From Mytilinidion resinicola (Eukaryota > Ascomycota > Dothideomycetes > Mytilinidiales > Mytilinidiaceae): a DNA stretch of 64,000 nt. The stretch spans positions 1,216,804 to 1,280,803 of the forward strand of contig NW_022985443.1 of NCBI RefSeq assembly GCF_010093595.1, in the 5' to 3' direction. Below the pieces are notes generated by a model. That model made no database searches. It was given only the letters and a program-made list of their open reading frames with translations, and was not told the DNA's origin. Shown here in pieces: positions 1 to 9,937 of the stretch. The stretch's first letter is position 1; each line of letters opens with the position of its first letter. The position numbers were made by a program, and so were the translations under genes.

Positions 1-23
1 AATCACCATCCTTACCGCATAGC

Positions 24-2518
24 ATGCGCTTCGGCACCACCCTCCGCAAGACTATCTACGCGCCATGGAAAGACAAGTACGTCGATTATGACAAGCTGAA
101 GAAGCTGCTCAAGGAGAGCGATGGAGGGTCATCGGTTGAAGATGATGACGACCAATGGACGGCCGACGATGAGAGCGCATTCGTAGACGAGCTGCTGAAC
201 GTGCAGCTGGAGAAGGTGCATGCGTTCCAAGCGGACACTTACCAGAAGCTACGGGATCGGACGACGGCATGCGAATCGAAGCTGGACCCGTTAGCGATTG
301 GGCTGAAGAAAGATGCTAGCGATGAAGGGGAGGTCGATGCTGCGGATAAGAAGCTGGAGGTGGCCTCGCAGGAAAGGGAGAAGATACTGAAAGAGGTGTT
401 GGAGGAGTTGGACAAGATCACGAAAGACGTCAATGAGCTTGAGAAGTACTGTCGCATCAACTACACAGCGTTATATAAGGCCACGAAGAAGCATGATCGG
501 AAGCGTGGAGAAGCGTATAAGCTCAGGGCCTTCCTTGATACCCGCATTGCAGAGCTACCGTTCAACAAGGAGGACTATTCACCGTTGTTATATAGGCTGT
601 CGGCCATGTACTCGTTTGTGCGGCAGAGTTTAGACGGGAAGACGAAGGAATCACTCTCCTTCGCTGACAGCCATACGGGCGGGGAGAGCTTCACATCATA
701 CAAATGTAAGTCGAAATGGCATTCTACCAGAGTTAACTTGCTGATAATTCCACAGTCTGGGTCCACCCTGAAAACCTTCTTGAAGTTAAGACCGTCATCC
801 TTCGTCGCCTTCCCGTCCTTGTATACAACCCGCAAACCTCTAAAGTTGCCGAAGGCTTCCAACGCGACCCGACCCTCACCTCCGTATATTTCGATAACCC
901 TAACTTCAAACTATACACGGACAAGGTCAATCAAGCGCCTGATGCGGCTTCGCTTCGCCTACGCTGGTATGGACAGCTTGCAGATAAACCCGACATTCTA
1001 TTCGAGAAGAAGACAATCACCGACGGGAACAGTAGCGAGGAACAACGCTTCCCTATCAAGGAGAAGTACATTGAGCAGTTCATTAAAGGCAAATATAAGA
1101 TGGAAAAAAGCGTCCAAAAGATCCAGAACAGAGAAGGAGAATCTAGCGACAGCGCGGATAACTTCCAGAAAGCCGTCGATGATATACAAGCCTTCATCAA
1201 GGAAAACCAGCTTCAGCCTGTCCTGAGGGCAAATTACACTCGAACTGCCTTCCAGATACCTGGTGATGACAGAGTCAGGATTTCACTGGATACTGATCTA
1301 GCTCTCATCCGGGAAGACGCAATCGACACCGAGCGCCCCTGCCGAGACCCTGAGGACTGGCATCGCAAAGACATCGACGATGCATCCATGGAATACCCTT
1401 TCAGTGGAATTCGTAAAGGCGAGATCAACCGCTTCCCCTTTGCGCTGCTCGAAATCAAAGTGAAAGGCTACAAGAAGTACGAATGGGTCGACGACCTCAT
1501 GGATTCGCATCTCGTCAAAGGAGCGCCACGTTTTTCGAAATTTGTCCACGGTGTCGCCATGCTCTTTGAAGACAGCGTCAACAGCTTCCCTTTCTGGCGC
1601 TCAGACGTCGAATCTGATATTCGTCAGGAGCCTCAGCAGGCCTTCGAACAAGAACAGGACCGGAAAGCCAAAATGGCTGAAGAGGAGTTCGCTGTTGGAT
1701 CCCTATTCGGCACAAGACCAAGTGGCAGCTATAGACCCTCTATCAGCTCCCCCGTTAGCTCGCCCGCGGGCGCCGGTGGCAAATCCCTGAAAGATCGCAT
1801 TTCTGCGGGACGCTCTTCTCTCCCCTATGCTACGAGCCCCACTTCTAAAGAAGACGTTGCGGAAGAGGATTTAGACAATGAAGACTCGCAAATGCCTACT
1901 GCTGGCCTCACTAAGCCGAGTGGTATTCGCTCCTTCCTCCCCTCATTCTCCTCTTCCAAATACGCCCGCGCGCACCAAACTCCCAACGCTCGACTACCCC
2001 CGGGCGTCTCGAATCCAACCTCCTGGATCAAAGACCAAGGTCCCGTCCGTGTCGAGGCCAAAGTGTGGCTAGCCAACCAGCGCACATTCATAAAATGGCA
2101 GCACGTAGCCGTGTTGCTCGCTTCTCTGTCCTTGGGACTTTTCAACGCGGCTGGACCATCGAATAATGTCGCCAGAGCTCTAGCGGTTGCGTATACGATC
2201 GTCGCTGTGTTTACACTCGTTTGGGGCTGGGCGATTTACATGATCAGGGCGAAGATGATCAAGGAGAGAAGTCCAAAAGATTTCGATAACCAGATCGGCC
2301 CCATTGTTGTGTGTATCGGGTTGGTGGTGGCGCTTTGTTTGAACTTCGGGTTTCAGGTACGTTCTCTCCCATTCCTTCTTGATGACTTGGGATTTCATAG
2401 TAGCTGGACTAACATGCATGCTTAGTATCACGCTATGTTACAGAGGCAAGAGCAAAAACATAGTAGCGCGGTGCAAAATACAACTCTACTAGAGCCGCAG
2501 CGGATTGAGTTGTTGTGA
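24..2518 (+). CDS. Vacuolar transporter chaperone subunit, Vtc2/Vtc3-like (SPX-VTC-DUF202)
   Basis: Spliced model 24-705, 756-2356, 2426-2518 gives 791 residues. The N-terminus is an SPX domain whose opening (APWKDKYVDYDKLKKLLKE) resembles yeast Vtc2/Vtc3 more than Vtc4. A central triphosphate-tunnel VTC domain follows, with WVHPENLLEVKT, LRRLPVLVYNP, SLRLRWYGQ and FEKKT. A Ser/Pro-rich linker leads to three C-terminal hydrophobic segments of DUF202 type. The VTC complex polymerises ATP-derived phosphate into polyphosphate at the vacuolar membrane, and SPX domains sense inositol pyrophosphates. Vtc2/3-type subunits are regarded as accessory to catalytic Vtc4. Intron 1 (706-755) splits a Phe codon. 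The last intron (2357-2425) falls between Q and Y in the final helix, leaving a 30-residue last exon. The start lies only 23 bases from the window edge, but SPX domains normally begin at the initiator Met. Confidence 0.93.
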
Positions 2519-3425
2519 GAGAAGACATACTGGCTTTTGGAATTAGTGAAGGGCATAAGTAAGCTCTTTATTGTATTTGGACTCGTCGTGACGCTCAGAT
2601 GAATCTCGACGACGGATGTCGCAAAACTGGTAGTATAATCTCGTAATGAATATGGGTATGCTCCCCTTTCCTGCCACTTTTAGGTGTAACCCAATGGATT
2701 TTTCAAAATTCAAATGCCATGTCAAAGTTGATACAGTGGACATAAGGCTACCTACTAACGGACCGAATACCTTCCTTCCAACGGGGATCATTCTGGCAGT
2801 GGCGTCTAGCTTTCGCATGTGGCTTTCAAGCGATGGTATATGCGTGGGTCCAGATTAGTCTGTGCACACTGGCTTGCCACTGCTTGGAGTATCCCCATGG
2901 GTTGAGAAAAAGCCAGGCGCAATGTCAGGTTACCCACCGCGGAATCCGAGCTGCCTCTTAGCTGGCCGAATTTCCACTAGCTGGGCTACTCCTTAAAGTG
3001 GTATCAAACGAGCAGGAGTAAGTCCAGTCCAGTGGGATATTCGTGCGCATGATTTCATGGCCTGGTACTGTATGATCTAGTAAGAACCAGGCACGTGCAC
3101 TTTATTCCTGAACAACGGCGAATATGTTTCTTTCATCCCATTTTCGAGTCTGTATTGCACAATGTTGGTTATAAGCCGACATTCACCATTGTTAGTCACT
3201 CAACACATTGTGAATTCACGGCCATGACGGATTCACATAGCGCGGGTATTAGCGGTATATGTAATGGCTAGGTAATGCCTTCTTCTTCATTTCGTCACCG
3301 CCTTTGGTTATCAGTTTTAAGATTCTTCAACCTCCGACACAGACCTTCTCAAAACCCCACTAAAAACACCACTCTGTTTCCATCAAACCAGAACCACCAC
3401 AACAAGCTATCACCAAGCAACCAAT
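2519..3425. other. Intergenic region between VTC and RING genes
   Basis: About 900 bases with no ORF resembling a known family. The last 130 bases before 3426 are rich in CCA and AAC runs, typical of a fungal 5' untranslated leader. I see no RNA gene or repeat. Confidence 0.6.
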
Positions 3426-4340
3426 ATGCCGAGCGCAGATCCACACTCTGAGCGCTTCATCGAAGCCCTATTCGCGCAACCCAGCGACCCTTTCCCTGTC
3501 GCAATGCGGTTCATCGGCACCAAGATCCTCCACTTGACACGCAACGTACCGCGCACCGAGTGGCAACACGACTCGCAACAAGGATACAAGTACTCGCGCT
3601 ATTCAGAAGCTAAATCTGTTTTTACGACCGAATACCTGCGAACCCACCTCCCCGAGCAATACTGCTTCCTGCTCGATCTCGCGCAAGAAGGCACGAACGA
3701 CCACTGGGACGAGTTCTTCAACGAGATCGTCGGCCTTACGGTTGCCATATACACGTGGAAGCACAACCTGTGCCAAGCGTACGTCCAGCCTTTCAAGGCC
3801 CCAATCACTGTGGAGACCAGCAGCCAGCCTGTGGATGTTGCGAACCTAAGCCCGGACGATCGCGAGTGTTCGATTTGCCACGAGTCGCTGGTTTTCGCCG
3901 GCGCGGAGCCCGCTGTCAAGACACACTGCGAGCATACGATGGGCCGCGACTGCTTGAACACTTGGATCACCTCGGGTGCGGAAAACGCCAGCAAATGCCC
4001 TATCTGCCGCCAAGAATTTCTTAGCACCAACCCGCCTCAGCGCCGTCCCGGCCGCCCTACCACCAACGATGACTACTCAGACATCGTCGCCATGTTCCCA
4101 GCAGAAGCCCGCGTGCAGATTGCGGTGGTCGAGAGCTGCTTTGCGGCCCTGGGTCCGCTCGAGTCGATAACCAACGAATGCTTGCTTGAGCTCCAGGCTG
4201 ACCAGGCACGAAGCTCGACGATGAACACGCTGGGAGCCAGGCTGCATGCGCTGAAGTTCCATGAGCTGATTCATCACATCATGGAGCTGCTGAAGGAGCT
4301 GCAGCTCCCGAGTGCTATGGCAGGGCGGTTCATCCTCTAG
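3426..4340 (+). CDS. RING-finger protein, probable E3 ubiquitin ligase
   Basis: Intronless, 304 residues. The RING-like module lies at about residues 147-198: CSIC, a 14-residue loop, then C-E-H-T-M-G-R-D-C-L, and CPIC about 15 residues later. RING domains bind two zinc ions and recruit E2 enzymes. Seven of the usual eight ligands are evident; the position after CxHxx that is normally His or Cys is Gly. The conserved W (LNTW) and the CPICR ending are present. The N-terminal 140 residues and the C-terminal helical segment (about 220-304) resemble no family I can name. The leader is A/C-rich, which supports this start. The substrate is unknown. A non-canonical RING is more likely than an unrelated zinc fold. 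Confidence 0.8.
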   Translation: MPSADPHSERFIEALFAQPSDPFPVAMRFIGTKILHLTRNVPRTEWQHDSQQGYKYSRYSEAKSVFTTEYLRTHLPEQYCFLLDLAQEGTNDHWDEFFNEIVGLTVAIYTWKHNLCQAYVQPFKAPITVETSSQPVDVANLSPDDRECSICHESLVFAGAEPAVKTHCEHTMGRDCLNTWITSGAENASKCPICRQEFLSTNPPQRRPGRPTTNDDYSDIVAMFPAEARVQIAVVESCFAALGPLESITNECLLELQADQARSSTMNTLGARLHALKFHELIHHIMELLKELQLPSAMAGRFIL

Positions 4341-4508
4341 GTGCTATGTGAGCTGGGTTTTGTACGTCTTTTTCTCGCGAAATCTCATGGTCTGGGATCT
4401 TCGAGCTGGTCTGGACTGCCGATGGTGCGGTTTGACTACTCTCCGAAATATAACCCATTTGCTCCCGAATATCCTTCTCGTCTTCGAACGTGAATGAATT
4501 GAATCGGT

Positions 4509-5130
4509 TCACTTTTGCTCGCTCGATACCGTTGTGAGGAGTGGCCCTGCTGGGAGGTACCTGGCTAGTAAAGAGGTAGTCTGATTTCCGCTGCTTGATC
4601 ATAAGAATGGGCACGCGCATATAGCTCTGCTTGGGCTTCAATCTTGGTCGTTCGATACCGCTGTGAGGAGTGGCCCCGCCGGTGGATAGCTGGCCAGTCA
4701 AGAGGTAGTCTGATTTCCGCTGCATGAACATGAGGATGGGCACCTGGATATAACTCTACGCGGAGTTCAATCTTGCTCGCTCGATACTAAGGTCAGGAGT
4801 GGCTTACGGGGCAGACGATTGGCCAATAGTATGTTTCCCCAGGCTCCTAGATATTTGGATTTTACGTATTCGAAGTATGCAAAGGTTGGTGCAGTGGGAA
4901 TCAAACTACCCTTTGACTGCCCAGCCACCCACTCTGGGCCCACCCCTGATATTGGTGTTGAGCGAGCAAAACCAGAGCCCAAGTAGCCGAGAGGTAAACC
5001 AAATTTCTATTGCATCAACCTCATAGATATATCGCTTCTTAAGGTTCACTCTTGCTCACTTAATACCGCTGTAAGGAGTATCTCGGGCTTTAGGAAGCTA
5101 ACTAGTCAAGAGGCAGTCCAATTCCTCCTT
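4509..5130. repeat. Decayed tandem repeat with a 129-bp period
   Basis: Units sharing 'gctcgctcgatacc..tgaggagtggcc' and a downstream 'aagaggtagtctgatttccgctg' stretch are anchored at 4523, 4652 and 4781, exactly 129 bases apart. A fourth, more diverged anchor lies near 5061. Because 129 is 43 codons, the minus strand reads through the first two units as a 43-residue protein repeat (core QRKSDYL). No family is recognised; it may be a minisatellite or the remains of a repeat-protein gene. Confidence 0.75.
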
Positions 5131-5321
5131 TCTGGTCTACTCCGTGTTTGAAATCTTCAAGTAGAAAGAACCTTATATGATTTGTAGGTGCTAAATATGC
5201 TAGATATACACTCAAATACTCCGACATAGAAAGACCCCGTACCGGTATTTTGCGCCCGGCGCTGCGGTCCAGCTGCCTCGGCATGCTGAATGGCGATAAA
5301 CTGCGACAAAATAGAACTCAT

Positions 5322-8300
5322 TCATCCAAGCCAAACTTTGTACAAAGTGACCAGGAGGACCAACCCCAGTATACCCAAAATGATCGGATTATTCGCAAGG
5401 TCCGTGTTGATGCGCTCATTCCGTCTCTGAATTTCGAGTTGCGTTGTTTCAAGACCTCCGCCTCCACCGCTTTGTTTAGCACCTTCTGGAAAACGGTCGA
5501 CTGCTGTTGTCTCATGCACAAGTTTCTTCTCAGAGAGCATTTCCGCTTTGATCTGCGGTACTGTTTTGGCTTCAACATCCAGCTCAGCCTTCACATCCTC
5601 CTTCCGCACAGCTAGCGGCGGTTGAACAGCCAGCGGCGGCGGCGGCGATGGCAACGATCTTTGCCTATCGGCCTCCACAACAAGATACCGTTCCAAATCC
5701 TCATGCTCATACTCCTTCGCAATCTGACTGACAGTCTTGCCCTCCGAATTCTTCAAATGCACCGGCGCGCCCGCCTCCACCAGCCGCCTCGCCGCCCCCA
5801 GATCCCCCGCATACGCAGCCCACGCGAGGCAAGTGAACAGCGTGCTCGTATTCGACTTGATCTCGCAGGACGGCTGCGCGAGGAGGTACGTCGTGATGCT
5901 GATCCAGTTCGCCTTGAACGCGATCTCCCACGCCGGCTCGTCGCGGAAGATGGCGATGTTGAGGTCAGCGCCGTGCTCGACGAGCCGGCGCACAGCCGCG
6001 ATGTTGCCGTTCTGGCAGCCAAGGATCAGCGCAGTGCGGTCGAACGTGTCGAGGATGTCTGGGTCGGCGCCGGCGTCGAGCAGCATGCCCACCACGTCTG
6101 GCCGGTTCTTGGTGACGGCAAGGTGCAGCGCTGTGTCGCCCGAGTCCGGGCTGATCTGGTTGATCTCGGCGACTGAGGTGCGGGCGATTCGCTCGCGAAG
6201 ATTGTCGCTGCTATGTTGTTGGACGGCCATCCAGAGGGGTATCTCGCTGTTTATTGAGAAGGTGTCGGCTTTGTGGACCGGTCGAATGCGACCCTCGTCT
6301 TCTTCCTTCTTCCGAGCCACTTGCAGCAGTTCGAGAACTGCTTTTTTCCCAGCATCTTTGGCGGATTTCGCTGGTGTTCGGCCGGCATAGTTTTCGATAG
6401 TGGTAAGAGCTCCATACTCAAGGAGAACTTGTACAGTCCTAACGAAACCTGAACGCGCGGCATCGTGGAGTGCTGTTTCTCCTGATCTAGACCCTTGGGC
6501 ATTGATGTCAAGGCCCTTGCATCTCTCGAGAATTACGCGGAGTGTCCTGAACTGGTTGTTGCAAGCAGCGGCGTGGATGATTGTACGTCCAAATAGATCT
6601 CGGAAGTCGTACTGAACGTTGTGCTCGAGAAGAAGCTTGACTGCTTCAGTTTCACCGTAGTCGATGGCTCGTTGGATGGGTCGCCCTCCCTGATCGTCTT
6701 GTGTGTTGGCATCAGCATTATGATTAAGGAGTAGCCGTAACTCCGGAATGAAGCCACTCAAAGCTGCATATTCCAATGCTGTATACCCTGCGCGGTCCAT
6801 TGAGTTGACGTTGAGTCGGGGATCGTTGACCAGCATGTCAAGCGCTACATGATTTCGTCCGTCCACCGCAAAGTGTATGGCCGACCATCCTGCCTAAAGG
6901 TGGCAACTGAAATTAGTATATGTTTCTAAAACAGAGATGGTGGGGGCAATTCTAACTATCTTCTACTTAACCAGTTCTTCGAGACTAGTGGCCGAATCGA
7001 CAGGTAAGTGCCAGGCAAAGTTACGAGTCGATTCAGTCAACGGTGGTGTCTCACTGCAGTCTGTGTACAATCATAGGTTTCGAATTTAAGTGTTTGGCTT
7101 GTGCTCGTGATAGACGTGGGTAAGTCTCTCTGTTGAGCTGGTAACTTGCCTAGCAAGTCGGTCGGACAATCAACCGGGGATACCGGATCTCGCTTTGAGA
7201 CTCAAAGCCCGTTGAAGTAGACCGAACAGTTTTCGATGAGTGCACACAGACTGTAACGAGCAAACTGGCACTAGGGAGTTTGATACTTGCAAGGAGAGTT
7301 TACTTACAGGCTCATCCGTACACAGATTTACATCAATATCAGATCTTTCGAGAAGCAGTCGCATAATTTTGCCGAACTCATTCGATATGGCAATCATAAG
7401 AGCCGACCTGTTAGACCGGGTTACATAAAGCTGGTTGATCGCTATGTCCTTTTCTTTGAGCAATCGGCGGACGATATCTTCATGGCCTGCTGATGTCGCT
7501 CGCAGCAATGGAGTCGAACCCCTAGAGCAAACAGTGTTGGCTGAAGCACCCGAAGAGAGAAGAGTTTCAGCCACATCCAAACGTGCTTTAGAGGCGGCGT
7601 ATATAAGTGGTGTCGTTCCTAGAGAGTCTCGCGCGTCGATTTTAGCACCCTCGGCGATTAGGTGAGCAACAATCTTGTTAACTCCAAAGAAGGACGCAAT
7701 GTGGAGTGGAGTGACGTCCGCTAGTACGTCCCAGCTCTCACTCGACCAGGTATCCGTGTACCAAAGAGCTTGAACCGCAGAGGCCAGATACTGCTTATTC
7801 CGTAGAAACATGAGAGCCTGCGGAGTTACGAGTTCTGAATCGCATTTCCGTGCATGGTGGCCCCAATTTAGAGCGGCGTAGCCAAGGAAAGGGTGATGCA
7901 ACAAGCGCTCTTCGTATAGGCTTGATTCGTCCAGCCCATGGCAGGGCCCCTCGGCGAAAGTTTCAAGCTGGAGGTACGCAATGCAACATTCCGCGATTTG
8001 AACCTCTCCATCTGGGAACAGCGTTTCCCGGCGGTCTTTGAAATAGCCTTCGGCTGTTTCATGCACAAGCCTTACGTTTCCACTTTCGTCAATCTGAACA
8101 ATGCCGGCACTTAGAGACATGAGGGCCTTTGCCGAGAGGATATGGTCTCGCTGAATATCTCTTACGCCGCGAGATATCGCGGTCGCATGTTCTAATTCAA
8201 CGACCTTCAATGGTCTCTCAGCATAGGTCACCCACATGAAGAGTTTCTTGACCGCTCGTTGCCGATTTGGCGTCAATTTCTCAATTCGCATCATTGCTTG

Positions 8301-9937
8301 GTCGTAGATACCGTTGATTTCCTTTGGTAGGTGTTTTAGCGCTTCTTCTAGATCTCTCTTATCAACGCAATCAGCCAGAGCGTTCATGTGGAACGTTGCA
8401 AGAAGAAACCTATCGAGTCAGCTTGTTTTATCATTACGGGTAATTCGGGCCTGAACACGGTACGTACATCTTTTTCGCTTTTGCGATAACCGTCTTCAAA
8501 ATACGCTCTCGGAGCCCCGGACTTCTTTTGACAAACTGCGAGAGATCTGGCTCCATCTCGATTCTCTCATTCACATAGCTTTTCACGTCCTCTGGGTGGG
8601 CGGATATTTCTATGTTAGTACTGTTGAACCGCTTCGTTGACGTGTGCCCGCTATTTCCACATCCGATGCCCTTTTGAAGGCAATCTTCGCAGACATCCCA
8701 ATCTTCACAATCGTCGCAATGATGGTAGACATCCAGGTTCTTTTTCCCGCAGCCGTCGCAAGATATAATGCCATTTGTGCCTCCGAATCGAGTAGCAATG
8801 CTGTGTAGTTTTCGTGAAGTTATCATAACTTGGGGATAATTCCCTTTCGCGGCCTTGAATTTGTCGAATTTTCTGAAAGTCTCAAGGAGTCGTAATCGTT
8901 TTGCGTCATCGCTGAGTTCATCCAAGGCATCCAGTATGATGAAAACCCTTTCGTATTGGCTGATGGCGTCATCGAGGACGTCTACCAGTTGAGATAGCGT
9001 TGGGCTTGTACTGTCTTTTCGGTGCTTCTGATACAGCTCAAGGAGCTGTTTGGAAATAGAATCGTGGGATTGGAAGACCTGTTTTAGTAAGCTGGCGATG
9101 AGGGGCTCTAAGAATTGTGTAGTCGGGTTGTCGAAGCTACAAAACGCAATCAAGACGATTGCATTCTTGCCTTCATCTTCATACTGCTTTCTGAGATGAT
9201 TGACTGCCATCGATGCGATGACGGTTTTCCCTATGAACGGTCAGACTAAGAATCATAAGCCTGGCATGTTCCGCGTTACCTGCTCCGGGGTCTCCATAGC
9301 ACCACAACCAAGGCTCTGTGCCGAAAGCCCATCGGCGAAATTGTGCACCCTGGAAGAGCCACCCTCCTGTTCCAGGGGACCCAACAGTACTTTCTTGCTT
9401 CTGGCGGAAATTCAGTGGAGATAGCCAGTCGAGGATCTCCTTGAACTCGCTATCGGTGGTCTTCCTGACCACTTCCGATATGCCTTCTTGCATCTCGTAG
9501 GTTTGAGCAATTTGGGCCTGATTAAGAACAATACTCAAAGAGGACTTCAGACGTTCTATCCGGGCGACTATCTTTTCCACTTGCCCTTGGTCGTAGGGCC
9601 ATCGCACGGCCTGGATAAACTTGGCCCGGCGTGAGTCCTTTGTAGTCAGCCGGTCCCAGACGTCGCTGATCGCTGTGCTGGTCTGATCAAATATGCCGCC
9701 AGGGGCAGCAAGCGAATCGATCGGCTTCAACCATTGTCCATTTTGGTCTGCTGATAATGGCGCGAACTGGATTTCTAGGTTGCGCAGCGTCATCCATAGC
9801 AGCGTGAACTCATCGCAGAGTTTGCGGCGGTCTCTACCCCCCTCTTTAATAGTGTCTAGTATTTTGACAATCTTGAATGCACCATCTGCAAGCTGGACGA
9901 TGCTTGATGCCAAGCCGACCGCCGTGATTGGATCCAT
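5322..9937 (-). CDS. NLR-like STAND protein: Helo-like N-terminus, NACHT with ZZ-type finger, ankyrin repeats, C-terminal membrane helix
   Basis: Spliced complement model 9937-9280, 9230-8468, 8409-7308, 6893-5322 gives 1364 residues in frame throughout. Residues 1 to about 200 resemble the fungal Helo-like N-terminal domain (MDPITAVGLASSIVQLADG). The Walker A motif GDPGAGKT is created by joining exons 1 and 2; Walker B is FIILDALDEL near residue 318. At about 376-415 a Cys-rich module (CDGC, CDDC, CEDC, then C and H) of ZZ type sits between the NACHT core and the downstream KKMFLLATFHMNAL segment. Ankyrin repeats run from about 705 to 1230. The extreme C-terminus is a hydrophobic helix ending KVWLG. 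STAND proteins of this kind act in fungal non-self recognition and regulated cell death; the ligand here is unknown. The third intron (6894-7307) is 414 bp, far longer than the others (49 and 58 bp). Confidence 0.88.

Noticed and set aside
5622..6390. Long plus-strand frames opposite the STAND gene
   Set aside because: They are antisense to a clear ankyrin exon and are Arg/Ser-rich shadows.
7095..7135. Plus-strand KCLACARDRRG-like stretch inside the long STAND intron, reminiscent of half a Zn2Cys6 domain
   Set aside because: Only two cysteines, no continuation of the motif and no open frame around it; best taken as chance.
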